A stretch of DNA of 64,000 nt from Cytobacillus pseudoceanisediminis (GCF_023516215.1 NZ_CP097349.1:2976001-3040000); one strand, 5' to 3'; numbered from the stretch's first letter, positions 18,315 through 28,255 are shown. Translations and numbers: made by a program. Notes: generated by a model not told the origin, from the letters alone.

Positions 18315-19880
18315 TTATTTAATTGAAATGTCATTGATCTCCAAGTATCCAGATGGACTTATAGAGAAGCCTTTTACATCTTTTGAAATAGCAGCCATAT
18401 TCTCAATTACACGAACCGGAATATAGATAGATTCTTCCATTTCGATTTCCTGAGCTTTTGCATAGAACTCCATCCGCTTATCCGAATCTTTTTCAGCCCG
18501 TGCAGCTTCTATTAAGCCGTCCACTTCTTTATTGCTGTAAAAGAAGGTATTTCCGGCAGGGCCGTGTGAACTGCTATGGAAAAGGTTATATTGATTATAA
18601 TCAGCATCTCCAGTCGCATTTCTCCAGCTTAAAATAAACATCTCGGAATCACCGCGGTTTACTTGTTCGACAAATGTCCCATATTCATATACCTGAATGT
18701 CCAGTTTGATTCCTATCCCTTTCAGCTGAGACTGAAGAACTTCCGCCATATTGATCCATTCTTTCTTATCCATTGTTTTCAACGTTGTTCCAAAACCATT
18801 TGGGTAGCCTGCTTCGGCCAGAAGCCTTTTTGCCTCATTGAGATTATATTCATATGCTTCTAAGCTTTCATGATATCCAAATACCTTTGGCCCAAGCAGT
18901 GAATTGGACTTTTTCCCAACATTCTCAAATACACCTTCCAGGATAGAATCCATTTCAACAGCATGTCCAATAGCTTTGCGGACTCGGGCATCATCGAATG
19001 GCTCCTTTTCAACGTTAAACCCAATATATTCTGTACCAAATCCTTCACTGCGGAATATTTCTGCATTTTTGGAGTTTTCCACCGTTTCCATCATTGTGAC
19101 GGATAAAGGTTCGGCTATGTGAGCTTCGCCTGTTTCAAGCATAGATATCCTTGTTGTTTCTTCAGGGACGATTTTAAAAATGACTTTCTCCAGCTTAGAT
19201 TGAGTCCCCCAATACTTTTCATTTTTGTTAAAAACAATTTCCTTACCTGGAGTCCAGGATTCAAATACAAATGGACCTGTCCCTACAGGTTCTGCAATAA
19301 CTTTATTTCCATATTTCTCAAGTGTTTTTGGTGAGATAATGCCGCCTTCATGACTGGCCAATATGGATAGTAAGGGTGAAAAAGGTTCTGATAGTTTAAA
19401 TTGAACAGTAAATTCATCAACTGCTTTTACTTCTTCAACCATTTTGAATACTACAGCTCTTGGAGATGCAACTTCCGGATCTAATAACCGGTCAAATGTT
19501 GCTTTGACTGCATCAGCATTAAATGCAGTCCCATCGTGGAATGTAACATTCTCTCTAAGTTTGAACTCCCAAGTTGTTTCATCTAATTGTTCCCACTTTT
19601 CAGCCAGCAGCGGCTTGATTTCGGCATTTTTATCCCGACCAACAAGACCTTCATAAATTTTATTATGTGTAACGCTGGCAGCATTGATCGTCGACATAAA
19701 ATGATGATCTAAATTTTCTGCGTCAGATAACCGGGCTATAACTAATGTTTCGCCGTTTTCAGATGCTGTTCCCTTGGAGTCCTGATTGCTGTTAACTTGC
19801 TTTTTAGTCGAACATCCTGAAATAAGGATCACGATCAGCAGAGCTAAGATCACTAACCCCATTCTTTTTTTCACTTTCAA
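18315..19880 (-). CDS. ABC transporter solute-binding lipoprotein (family 5), second copy
   Basis: A 521-residue lipoprotein binding protein, clearly paralogous to the one at 4286-5863: both share ETTWEFKLRENVTFHDGT-like and VYIPVR-like blocks. The signal peptide ends in the lipobox ISGC. The start is probably the TTG at 19880, with GGGGGAGTG five bases upstream; an ATG seven codons in lacks a site. No permease or ATPase gene lies beside it, so it most likely delivers to the DppBCDF-like transporter at 6142-10021. Confidence 0.9.
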   Translation of the reverse strand: MKVKKRMGLVILALLIVILISGCSTKKQVNSNQDSKGTASENGETLVIARLSDAENLDHHFMSTINAASVTHNKIYEGLVGRDKNAEIKPLLAEKWEQLDETTWEFKLRENVTFHDGTAFNADAVKATFDRLLDPEVASPRAVVFKMVEEVKAVDEFTVQFKLSEPFSPLLSILASHEGGIISPKTLEKYGNKVIAEPVGTGPFVFESWTPGKEIVFNKNEKYWGTQSKLEKVIFKIVPEETTRISMLETGEAHIAEPLSVTMMETVENSKNAEIFRSEGFGTEYIGFNVEKEPFDDARVRKAIGHAVEMDSILEGVFENVGKKSNSLLGPKVFGYHESLEAYEYNLNEAKRLLAEAGYPNGFGTTLKTMDKKEWINMAEVLQSQLKGIGIKLDIQVYEYGTFVEQVNRGDSEMFILSWRNATGDADYNQYNLFHSSSHGPAGNTFFYSNKEVDGLIEAARAEKDSDKRMEFYAKAQEIEMEESIYIPVRVIENMAAISKDVKGFSISPSGYLEINDISIK

Positions 19881-20003
19881 TTACACTCCCCCTTTTTCAG
19901 CTCTAAAGCCTTTGTCTAATTATATAAAATATTCTGATTAATCTGTTTCTACTTTCTTTACATGTTTTTAAACTTTTTCTACTACTTATAAAAAACGTCG
20001 TTG

Positions 20004-21476
20004 CTAATCAATAGAATCAACAAACCTAAAAGAAGGCGGCATCAATTCATTCTCAGGAAGCTCCTGATAATCTCTTTTTAAATAACCTTTTTTCATTTTC
20101 ATAAAATATTCTTGCGCTTTTCCTTTTAATTCCTCTAAATCAAGGTTGGGTATTTTTCGGTCTGTCATGACTACTTTCCCATTGATAATGGATAACTTTA
20201 CATCTCTTCCAGTTCCGCTTGCAATCACTGTTCTTAAGGGATCATCTAATACTCCCATATGGAATCCGTCTAAATCAATTGCAATAATATCTGCTTTTGC
20301 GCCAGCACAAAGACGGCCCAAATCTTCTCTTCCCAGAAACTTTGCAGCACCTAAAGTTGCAGCACGGTAAAGATCTGAGTATGCTGAGTCTTTAACTTCT
20401 TTATTTACGATCCGGGAAAGCATGCTCCCTGTTCTGATATTCTGGAACATGTCCGGAGGAAACGTATCTGTACCTAACGCTAAATTAATTCCTGACTGTT
20501 TATATTTTGCAAAGGATTCCATTGCCTGTCCGTGCCTTCCAATTATTAATGGGCAATGAATGACAGTTGTGCCCGTTTCCCTCAGCAGTGACAAATCATC
20601 TCCACCACCAATTTTTGCCCCACTGTAGCCAGCAATAAAGTGGGCATGAGGAATCGCCGTTCTGGATCCTAAAAATCCAAGATTATATAAATGCCTAATT
20701 GGCGTTACGCCATATTTCTCAATCATTGTATGGTATTCAAAATCACCTTGGGCTGCATGCAATTTTATCGGAACTTTATAGTGATCACTATATTGCTTTG
20801 TACGGAGAAGACTTTCTTCCGTTTGACTTTCAATCCGCTCAGGGGCAAGCATTCCCCTGACCAAACCATTAAATGAACCATCAAACTCTTCCAAAAAGCG
20901 CACAGCTCTTTTTAATCCTTGCCTTCCAGCTTCTTCATCCCAATGAATCTTTATATTGCCATCTGCCTGGACGACCCTTATCCCCGATTGATAGCTTGGA
21001 CCCAGGTATATACGCAGTCCCAAGTCAGCAGCATGCCTCGCTGCTGAAGCAAGCTCCTCATATGTTTCTGCCCATTTTTTATAATGAACAGAAGTGATTG
21101 GCATAGCAGTTGTAATTCCATGAAGGATCAGCTGTGAATAGGCATATAAAGATTTAAAAGCCTCTTCTTCAGCTGTCATAATTTCATGGTGCCCTTGCTT
21201 AACATACCTCTCTGACCAAAGCAGATTTTTCTGTCTTGCTGAACTGGCCTCCAAATGCAAGATATCATGATCAATATCGCCTAATGCATTCAAGTCAATG
21301 AATCCCGGACTGATTATAGCGCTGCCGGCATCTATAACTTTATCAGCTTGGCCCGAATAACTTTTTCCAACATAAATGATGGTATCATTTTCAAATACAA
21401 CCTCAGCATTTTCTATCAGGACATGATCTTTTCCATCATATCCAATTACATATTTCCCCTTTAGCCTGGTCTTCAT
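20004..21476 (-). CDS. Amidohydrolase/chlorohydrolase-like protein without the usual HxH
   Basis: A 490-residue member of the TrzA/AtzA/SsnA-like branch of amidohydrolases. The later metal and catalytic features look normal: KLHAAQGD, IPHAHFIAGYS, VIHCPLIIGRHGQ and LGTDTFPPD. The canonical early metal motif after beta-strand 1 (PGFIDxHxH) is replaced by PGFIDLNALGDIDH (residues 57-70), so Asn63 and Leu65 stand where two metal His are expected. It may use a mononuclear site, another ligand set, or be a partner subunit. Its ATG overlaps the stop of the next upstream gene by four bases. Confidence 0.8.
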   Translation of the reverse strand: MKTRLKGKYVIGYDGKDHVLIENAEVVFENDTIIYVGKSYSGQADKVIDAGSAIISPGFIDLNALGDIDHDILHLEASSARQKNLLWSERYVKQGHHEIMTAEEEAFKSLYAYSQLILHGITTAMPITSVHYKKWAETYEELASAARHAADLGLRIYLGPSYQSGIRVVQADGNIKIHWDEEAGRQGLKRAVRFLEEFDGSFNGLVRGMLAPERIESQTEESLLRTKQYSDHYKVPIKLHAAQGDFEYHTMIEKYGVTPIRHLYNLGFLGSRTAIPHAHFIAGYSGAKIGGGDDLSLLRETGTTVIHCPLIIGRHGQAMESFAKYKQSGINLALGTDTFPPDMFQNIRTGSMLSRIVNKEVKDSAYSDLYRAATLGAAKFLGREDLGRLCAGAKADIIAIDLDGFHMGVLDDPLRTVIASGTGRDVKLSIINGKVVMTDRKIPNLDLEELKGKAQEYFMKMKKGYLKRDYQELPENELMPPSFRFVDSID

Positions 21477-22981
21477 TGATTTTCCCCTTTCTCCCCAATA
21501 TCAGATTCTTTATCATGATCCATACCATCCCCATAGGTTCGTGTGTGACCCCAAAAATATTTCGTTTGCTTCATGTATTTTTCAAGCCCTGCACGCTTAA
21601 TTGTTGAGTTAGCTTCTTCATTTGCTTCTGCCAAAACTGATCTTTCATCAACGGAGCAGACTGCTCTGTCTTTCATAAGGACCCTGCCATCTACGATAAC
21701 ATGCCCCACATCAGTTGCATAAGCTTGATGGACGAGCCGGTGAATATGCATAAACTCAGGTGTTAAGTGCGGCTGATGCATATTGACAGTTATAACATCC
21801 GCCTTTTTCCCCGCTTCAAGAGAGCCCAATTCATCATCCCATCCAATACATTTTGCAGCATCAATCGTAACCATCTCCAGAAGTTTTCCAGGAGGTAAGC
21901 AATATTCATCTCTATGAGCTGCCTGATGTATAAATTGTGTTTTTCTCATGGCTTGAAACATGTCAAAGCTAGTGGATGGTGAAGTGCCATCTGTTGATAT
22001 AGCAACTGTTGTTCCCAGCTCGATCAATTCTATCATCGGTGTGCGGGCATGAATTTGAGAGAATCCAGGAGAGGCACTGACATTTGTTCCGGTTTCAGCT
22101 AATATTTTCGCTTCATCAAAGGATATCCCACGGCAATGCTGAAGATGAACATCAGGACCTAAAAGAGCATTCTCCCAATCTTTTACTGCTAAGTGAATCA
22201 TGCCTCCAAAAGCATCAGAATGGATTCTTGTATTATATTTTCTGGCAATTCCTCTGACTTTCTTTGCTTGGTATAAATCATGCTCTGTTAAATGATGAAG
22301 TTTCGCAGGTGAAGTTGGGCCAGATGGTTCAACTGATGTAACAATTACGAAAGGAGTAATAAATGCTCTTGTCCGATCTTGATTGGCATGGTTTAAAGCT
22401 TCAATTACTGCTTCAGCACCATTTAACACTTCCTCGTAGGTGACTTCTTTAGTAATTCTTTGACCGTCTATCCACCTGCTGAATGAATGAGGCCATGGCG
22501 GATTGCAGGGACCAGTGCAAACAACCTCCCTGACACCAGTTTCTGCATAGGCTCTTGCATGATTGATGGCAAAAACCGGGTCATCCGACCTTGGCATTGA
22601 GCCAAGAACAGATACACCTGTTGTTATGCCCGCCTTCAGGCGCTCAAGTGCAGAAAGCTTTCCTTCAAAATACCAGAATTCGTCTGTTACAAAATGCTTA
22701 TACGTATTCGTCATAATTGGCATCCAAAAATCCAAGCTTTCCATTGCAATTGTCTTAAACATCGAATGGCCGCCATGTCCATGTACATCTATTAATCCAG
22801 GCAGGATACAATGATGGCTGCAATCTATCACTTCTTTTGCCTCATACTTTTCCAATAGTTTCTCACTCATATCCACATCCAGGATCCTGCTTCCATTTAT
22901 GGCAACAGCTCCATCGGTGATTATCCGCCTGTTTTGATCCATAGTAATGACAGTTCCATGAATCAGGAGTAAATCAATCAT
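21473..22981 (-). CDS. Amidohydrolase family protein
   Basis: A 502-residue metal-dependent hydrolase. The metal motif PGLIDVHGHGGHSMF gives HxH at 67-69. Later ligands are RIHSDAFGG, HLQHCRG and ISTDGTSPSTSFDMF, which fit the imidazolonepropionase/chlorohydrolase side of the superfamily. The start is the ATG at 22981 behind AGGGAGAAGGAA; the reading from 23032 has a hydrophobic run that is not a proper leader. It is the first gene of the minus-strand arm and is coupled (ATGA overlap) to the HxH-less partner. Substrate unknown. Confidence 0.83.
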   Translation of the reverse strand: MIDLLLIHGTVITMDQNRRIITDGAVAINGSRILDVDMSEKLLEKYEAKEVIDCSHHCILPGLIDVHGHGGHSMFKTIAMESLDFWMPIMTNTYKHFVTDEFWYFEGKLSALERLKAGITTGVSVLGSMPRSDDPVFAINHARAYAETGVREVVCTGPCNPPWPHSFSRWIDGQRITKEVTYEEVLNGAEAVIEALNHANQDRTRAFITPFVIVTSVEPSGPTSPAKLHHLTEHDLYQAKKVRGIARKYNTRIHSDAFGGMIHLAVKDWENALLGPDVHLQHCRGISFDEAKILAETGTNVSASPGFSQIHARTPMIELIELGTTVAISTDGTSPSTSFDMFQAMRKTQFIHQAAHRDEYCLPPGKLLEMVTIDAAKCIGWDDELGSLEAGKKADVITVNMHQPHLTPEFMHIHRLVHQAYATDVGHVIVDGRVLMKDRAVCSVDERSVLAEANEEANSTIKRAGLEKYMKQTKYFWGHTRTYGDGMDHDKESDIGEKGENQ

Positions 22982-23110
22982 TTCCTTCTCCCTCACTTCT
23001 TTTAACTTAAAGTATAGGAAAAAAGAAAACACTTAACTTTCAGAATTATTACTTATTTTTAAAGTATTTCTACCTATTTTTTATTTTTTCCTTCCTATAA
23101 AGTTAAGCTT

Positions 23111-23476
23111 CTATTTCACCTTCCTTAATAATTCTTCTAATAATACAATTGCATGATTATTTACTGTATCTTTTGCAGCATATAGTAATGTTAGTTTTTG
23201 CTTCTTTGATATCTCGTACAGTTCTTCCATCTTGTGAATCTTGTCTGTCTGTGTGCGCAGTTCAATGAGATACTTTTCCCGAAATATACCGAAAAGTTCA
23301 GGTTTATGATTAAAAGATTTTCTAAGCTCGCTGCTTGGTGCAACCTCTTTCTCCCAGGCTGATAAATGTGCATCTTCTTTTTTAATTCCCCTCGGCCACA
23401 GCCGATCCACTAATACCCGGTATCCATCAGCCTCTTCATACGGATCGTATACTCTTTTTATAGTAATTTCAGCCAT
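23111..23476 (-). CDS. DUF488 family protein (YeaO-like)
   Basis: A 121-residue cytosolic protein of the DUF488/YeaO family, function unknown. The start ITIKRVYDPYEEADGYRVLV followed by DRLWPRG is the family signature, and LTLLYAAKDTVNNHA near the C-terminus is typical. It stands alone between the hydrolase arm and a divergent small membrane-protein gene. It is probably transcribed from its own promoter in the AT-rich 23480-23570 stretch. Confidence 0.85.
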   Translation of the reverse strand: MAEITIKRVYDPYEEADGYRVLVDRLWPRGIKKEDAHLSAWEKEVAPSSELRKSFNHKPELFGIFREKYLIELRTQTDKIHKMEELYEISKKQKLTLLYAAKDTVNNHAIVLLEELLRKVK

Positions 23477-23591
23477 TTCTTCACCACCAGATTATTTTCG
23501 CGTTTCTATCTCACTTGTCATTTGCTATAATTTATACAAATACAAATTATACAAAATTTTCTAATTCAATTAAATGTGAGGTGCAAGGAAT

Positions 23592-23816
23592 TTGACAGGT
23601 ACTATTGCTGTAGTGATGACTTTCTCTATTCCCATCATCGCCATCCTGACTTTTCATACACAAAGACTGGCAAAAATTAAACACAATATGATAAAAGATG
23701 AAATCACCCTGGAAAAGCTGAAGCAGGAAAACTTTCTGCTTGAAACAGAAAAAATGAAGCTCGAGCTTGAGCAAATGAAAATTGAAGGTCCTAAGGATCA
23801 TACAAAAATCATATAA
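23592..23816 (+). CDS. Small membrane protein with coiled-coil tail
   Basis: A 74-residue protein: one N-terminal helix (TGTIAVVMTFSIPIIAILTF) followed by a charged, Lys/Glu-rich helix of about 45 residues likely to form a coiled coil (LEKLKQENFLLETEKMKLEL). The start is a TTG at 23592 with GTGAGGTG about ten bases upstream. A bidirectional terminator follows immediately. The architecture resembles small membrane proteins of Bacillaceae of unknown function, and I do not recognise a named family. Confidence 0.6.
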   Translation: MTGTIAVVMTFSIPIIAILTFHTQRLAKIKHNMIKDEITLEKLKQENFLLETEKMKLELEQMKIEGPKDHTKII

Positions 23817-23819
23817 GAA

Positions 23820-23850
23820 AAAATCCCCATCTTTAGCAGAAGGGGATTTT
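23820..23850. terminator. Bidirectional terminator
   Basis: AAAATCCCC / GGGGATTTT stem with a 13-base loop between the convergent small membrane-protein gene and hemY. A-rich and T-rich flanks on both sides let it serve both strands. Confidence 0.85.
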
Positions 23851-23853
23851 GGT

Positions 23854-25238
23854 TTATATACGATCAATAATTTTTCTGGCAGTTTCTGCCCCATTTTCGA
23901 TGCAATCTGGAATTCCTACACCATAATAGGAGCAGCCTGCAAGCCATATTCCAGGGTATTCCTGGTCCAGCCTGTTTTCAAGTGCAGCTACTGTCTGCGG
24001 ATGGGATATCAAATAGTTTGGCATTTTTTCAGTCCATTTCGTCACTTCACTGGCAGCGGGAACAGATGTAATGCCAAGGCTTTTTTCAATATCGGCCAAA
24101 GCCGTCTGCAGCAAATCTTCATCGTTCATTTCCTTTAGAGATGCAAAGGCCGGATGGCTGCTTTTATAAAATAATCTAACAAGCAGATTACCGCTTTCTG
24201 AGGTATGCTCCCATTTACGGCTTGTCCATGTACAGGCATTGCAGGTCAATTCATCCGTATTTGCAGTGATGAAGCCTGTCCCGTCTTCAGGCAGCTCGCT
24301 GTCTGGAATATCATAAGCAAGATAGATAGAGATTAAGGAACTGTTCTTCAAAAGTTCGAATTCCGCCTTCAGCTCCTCATGATCGAACAGCGCTGCAGCG
24401 GCATTATGCGGAATGCTCAGCACCACATGATCGGCCTCCAGGGTTTCGCCATTCGAGAAATCGACTATATATTTACGATCACTTTTCTCTATTTTAACTG
24501 CCTTCGTGTTTTTAAATATTTCTGATTCATCCAATTTCTCCTCATAAGCATCTATTAATCCATCCAGACCTTTTTTAAAGGAGAGGAACTTCTTTCCCCT
24601 CCGCTCTGGAACACCTTTTTATTTTCTTCAAAACCTTTAATGATGCTGCCGTATTTTTCTTTATAATCAAACACCTGCGGAAGAGTCGAAGCAATGGTTA
24701 AGTCACTGAGATTTCCGGAATATACACCTGAAAGAACAGGCGCAATTTGCTTTTCCACCAGTTCTTTTCCGAAAAAATGCTCCAGGAAATCGCCGATGGA
24801 ATCGTTTTTTGTAAATCTATCATTTTTCGTATAAAAATCTTTCAGGGCTTCAACCTTTCCTTCTGCTGAAACAAGAGCAGATTTGGCAAGAGATTCAACA
24901 CTGGCCGGTATCCCAAACACAGAATCTGCCGGTATCAGCTTCAGCTCACCATCACTGTATATATAAGACCGCCCCGCAGCATTGTAGACAACGTCTTCCT
25001 CCAGCCCCAGCTCCTGGATAAAGTTCATCGCATTCGCTTTACGGGCAACAATCGAATCAGCTCCCGCTTCTATTACAAATCCGCCTTCCCTGACAGTGCG
25101 GATTTTCCCGCCAAGCTGTTCTGCTGATTCTGCCAGTACAAGCCTTATATCCTGATCATTTTCTTTTTTCCACTTATTCAGTTCATACATAGCGGACAAT
25201 CCTGTTACACCGCCGCCTATGACCAATACTGTTTTCAC
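23854..25238 (-). CDS. hemY: Protoporphyrinogen/coproporphyrinogen oxidase HemY, frameshifted
   Basis: An FAD-dependent oxidase of the HemG/HemY family, which in Firmicutes oxidises coproporphyrinogen III to coproporphyrin III late in haem synthesis. About 461 residues after repair. The N-terminus has the dinucleotide fold VIGGGVTGLSA and GGKIRT; the C-terminus has PGIWLAGCSYYGVGIPDCI, the conserved FAD-binding tail. The frame is lost near 24589-24592, where one missing base (plus-strand TT for TTT) would restore GGERKFLSFKKGLDG. hemE/hemH are not adjacent here. An intact copy is expected because haem synthesis is normally required. Confidence 0.87.
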
Positions 25239-25349
25239 TCGTATGCACCTCAGTTTACATCCAATTCATATATAAAGTGTACCATAACATGAAGTGATGA
25301 AAGAATGTGATGGTTTGTACAAATGATGAATTTATTTTTTCAAAAAAGG

Positions 25350-25378
25350 AAAAAACGGAGAACACATCTCTCCGTTTC
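25350..25378 (-). terminator. Terminator after C45-like hydrolase gene
   Basis: AAACGGAGA / TCTCCGTTT stem with a six-base loop; on the minus strand it runs into TTTTTTCC. It lies five bases past the stop codon at 25383. Confidence 0.85.
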
Positions 25379-25382
25379 ATTA

Positions 25383-26444
25383 TTACCTGAACCAATTCGC
25401 CTGTTCATCCATATGCAAAAAAGGAATGTCCGTATCAACTTCACCAGTGATTCTATTCATTTCAATATCCTGTCCATCGAGCCAATGCCCAAAATCAAAA
25501 ATACTCGGCTCTCTGTCGCCGCCGAGCGCAAACCAGGCCTTCATCTCCCCCGGCAAATAGGCGGATGTATGAATCGTCCCGGCCCAGCTTCCATAAAGAT
25601 CCGAGAAAACGCCTTTATCGCTATCATTCAAGAGGCGGAAAGCATCATGTGCATCTAATCGCTCACCCTGATGGCTTTTCATGACATCCAGCCTGCGCAG
25701 GCTGTCAGCTAGATGGTTGCGATTTTCATCCTTCATGATTTCAAAATGGTTTGTGCAGGCAGTTGTCTGACGGACCTGTACACCTCTCGGAGATGTTTCC
25801 ACTGCATAAGTCTCTCCGCTTGTATCATGCACCACATATGTAAAGGAATGACGGTGCGGTATTTCCTTTAGCATCTCAACCGCTTCTTCCACATTTGCAC
25901 ATGCCTCCAAAATCAGGCGGCCGATCATACAGCAGATAAAGCCATCAGCAGGCTTTTTCCGATTCATAAAATTATATCCAATCGCAAGTCCTTTTTCGTT
26001 CATGCCATCCATCCGCCCGGTCACCCTCTGGCTGGGGCCAATCATCGCATATCCCTGATCTGTTGGCTGATAAAAAGTATAGCGCCCCTCATAGGTTTTC
26101 GGATGGTAATCATAATTGCGGATCAGGTAATCAGCCCCTGTAAGGATGGAACAGCCCGAGCGGACATAATCGAGGCGATAGCCGCCAAACTCCTGCATAA
26201 CCCGCTCCATCGGCCATTGCAATGCTTCCCGTATCCCAAGCAGTTCATCCCAAATACCAGGGGCAAACCTTGTAATCGCTTTTTTCACTTCTGCTTCATT
26301 TATTGAAAATCGCGGCTTTCTTACCTTCCATTGATCCTCCCGATTTTTCACAGAAAGAGAATCCTTTATAAGTTCTCCCTGCATGAAACCAAAATCAAAG
26401 TGGGTTCCACGGAATTGAATTATATCACTGTAAATCTTTTTCAA
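25383..26444 (-). CDS. C45-family peptidase/acyltransferase-like protein
   Basis: A 353-residue N-terminal-nucleophile hydrolase related to acyl-CoA:6-APA acyltransferase and to choloylglycine hydrolases. The likely nucleophile is the Cys in YVRSGCSIL. The following segments IRNYDYHPKTYEG and GMNEKGLAIGYNF are characteristic of this fold. In the family this Cys becomes the N-terminus after self-cleavage, but here about 115 residues precede it; whether cleavage occurs is unknown. The natural substrate is not known. The gene stands alone with its own terminator. Confidence 0.8.
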   Translation of the reverse strand: MKKIYSDIIQFRGTHFDFGFMQGELIKDSLSVKNREDQWKVRKPRFSINEAEVKKAITRFAPGIWDELLGIREALQWPMERVMQEFGGYRLDYVRSGCSILTGADYLIRNYDYHPKTYEGRYTFYQPTDQGYAMIGPSQRVTGRMDGMNEKGLAIGYNFMNRKKPADGFICCMIGRLILEACANVEEAVEMLKEIPHRHSFTYVVHDTSGETYAVETSPRGVQVRQTTACTNHFEIMKDENRNHLADSLRRLDVMKSHQGERLDAHDAFRLLNDSDKGVFSDLYGSWAGTIHTSAYLPGEMKAWFALGGDREPSIFDFGHWLDGQDIEMNRITGEVDTDIPFLHMDEQANWFR

Positions 26445-26619
26445 GATAAATCCCTCTTCTATTCGTTTCTTTTATTAAGAATAAATGAAGCCTGCATGAA
26501 ATTCCAGCAGATGGCTTTTAGATATTAATTCACTTCAAGTACCGGACTGCTGCTAGACCGAAATAATACTAACACACGGTGGACAGGGATAATTGATTAC
26601 GGTGAAAAACCGGATTCAT

Positions 26620-27634
26620 CTAAAATTCTTTCAGTTTAATGCTATAATACCTCATACTTTTCGGAATTCCTTTTATGGCTAATATTCCGTTATAAATTAA
26701 GGATCTTACTCTATACTCTGCAAAGCCATCACCAATTGGCTCATCCAGATGCCCAATCACTTCACCAATTAATCTGGCTGATTTTATAAAACCTTTGTTG
26801 CTTTTATGCAGCTTTTTGGCTGACTCGATGATAGATTCATCAAAATAACTCTCTGGTACACTATGTATTTCATTATCTTCCCATATACGCAATACTTCCC
26901 TTGTTTTGGAGAGGGACTGCCAATCAGATACAAACCTACTTTTTCTTCTGCAGATAAAGGGCTTCCTAAGTGTTTTTCCAGCATCATCTTCAGCTTCTCA
27001 GGAGCTGCTTCGCCTGAGTGCCTTAAAATGGATTGATGCTTTTTCGCAGGGAAAAGCTCCTTATATGACTGAGCAGTATTAATAACATGCACATTATTTT
27101 CTTTGTTTCTTAATAAGTGAAGGAAATACCGTAAACCAGTTTGTTCATCTGCATTGTCAGCTGTCCAGATAACGATCGGTTTTCCCGCTGGAATAGAATC
27201 TATCTCTTCAAGTGCTTTAGCTACTTTTCTTTCATATCTCATTTCCAGGTAATCTTCATGCATATTAATGTGATCCATCAGCCATTCTAATCGCTTTTTC
27301 TGCCCTCTTCTTCATGCAGCTTCCAGAGAGGTCCGTTACTAAAAAAATCAGGATAGCCAATGACCTTATTTTCTTTACTAAGCCCAACCTTTAAAGCGCC
27401 TGCCGGTGATTCTCCGCACACAATATGGTATGTTTCATATTCCCGCTCCAATTTTCTTTCTTGAGAATAAAAGAGTATCCTTTTTTGAATATCATTTAGC
27501 AGTTCGAGTATCTCTTCCTGGGAATCAACACTGTTATTCAATAAGTGAACCCGAAGCAATATGTGGAATAAATAGCTCTTCGCTCCCCTCTCCGGGAGTT
27601 TCTCAATCGCTTCCCGTAATTCGTCCATCATCAT
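26620..27634 (-). CDS. DUF1835 domain-containing protein, frameshifted
   Basis: A cytosolic protein of about 338 residues when repaired. The N-terminal 70 residues are helical. The DUF1835 core begins at YHIVCGESPAGALKVGL and continues through YPDFFSNGPLWKLH and IVIWTADNADEQTGLRYFLH. The C-terminus (SDWQSLSKTREVLRIWE on) is the associated DUF3658-like part. Two breaks occur in T runs, at 27295-27299 and at 26940-26944 (plus strand), each one base short. Several ATGs cluster at the start; the one at 27634 has AAAGGGTG at the best spacing. Function unknown. Confidence 0.72.
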
Positions 27635-27713
27635 GATCACCCTTTGTAAATGAAATTGAAACCTACCTTTTCTACGAATAAACTTAATGGTAGTTTCATA
27701 AAAAGCTGATTTG

Positions 27714-27743
27714 TTTACAAAAGGAGTTTAGATCGCTTAAGAT
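27714..27743 (+). promoter_or_regulatory. Sigma-A-like promoter of the peroxidase-ohrR operon
   Basis: TTTACA (27714-27719), an 18-base spacer and TAAGAT (27738-27743) stand about 35 bases upstream of the peroxidase start. The -10 box abuts the palindromic operator. Confidence 0.6.
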
Positions 27744-27762
27744 TAAATCGTACACGATTAAA
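27743..27762. promoter_or_regulatory. Putative OhrR operator
   Basis: TTAAATCGT-AC-ACGATTAAA is an inverted repeat with one mismatch per nine-base arm. It lies over the transcription start region of the gpx-ohrR pair. It has the AT-rich outer and short inner symmetry of the known Bacillus OhrR operator at ohrA, which contains ACAATT/AATTGT arms. Binding by the OhrR encoded in the same operon would give autoregulation released by organic peroxides. Confidence 0.6.
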
Positions 27763-27778
27763 AGTAGGAGGTATCCTA

Positions 27779-28255
27779 ATGACAACGGTTTATGATTTTG
27801 AAGTCAAAAAAACAACTGGTGAATTGAAATCTTTGAAAGAATATGAAGGCAAGCCTCTGATTATTGTAAACACAGCCAGCAAATGCGGATTAACACCCCA
27901 ATTCAAAGGACTGCAGGAGCTTTATGAAAAGTATAAAGACAGCGGCGTTGAAATTCTTGGGTTTCCTTGTGATCAGTTCAATAACCAGGAATTCGATAAT
28001 ATTGAGGAAACAACTGAGTTCTGCCAGCTTAATTATGGTGTATCCTTTCCGATCTTCGCTAAAATTGATGTAAATGGTGACAATACGGATCCATTATTTG
28101 CTTATCTAAAAGAACAGAAAAAGGGAATTCTGTCTAAAAACATTAAGTGGAACTTTACTAAATTTCTTGTGGACCGGAATGGCCAGGTTGTAGAACGGTA
28201 TGCACCTACAACTGAACCAGGAAAAATCGAGGATGATTTGACGAAATTATTGTAA
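27779..28255 (+). CDS. gpx: Glutathione peroxidase-family thiol peroxidase
   Basis: A 158-residue thioredoxin-fold peroxidase (BsaA/Gpx type), reducing hydroperoxides. The active-site motif is NTASKCGLTPQ with peroxidatic Cys36 in place of selenocysteine. The second signature LGFPCDQFNNQE carries a further Cys (about 64), and WNFTKFLVDRNG gives the catalytic Trp/Asn. Bacillaceae make bacillithiol and thioredoxin rather than glutathione, so the reductant is probably not glutathione. It shares an operon with ohrR (27-base gap). TAGGAGGTATCCTA precedes the ATG. Confidence 0.93.
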   Translation: MTTVYDFEVKKTTGELKSLKEYEGKPLIIVNTASKCGLTPQFKGLQELYEKYKDSGVEILGFPCDQFNNQEFDNIEETTEFCQLNYGVSFPIFAKIDVNGDNTDPLFAYLKEQKKGILSKNIKWNFTKFLVDRNGQVVERYAPTTEPGKIEDDLTKLL

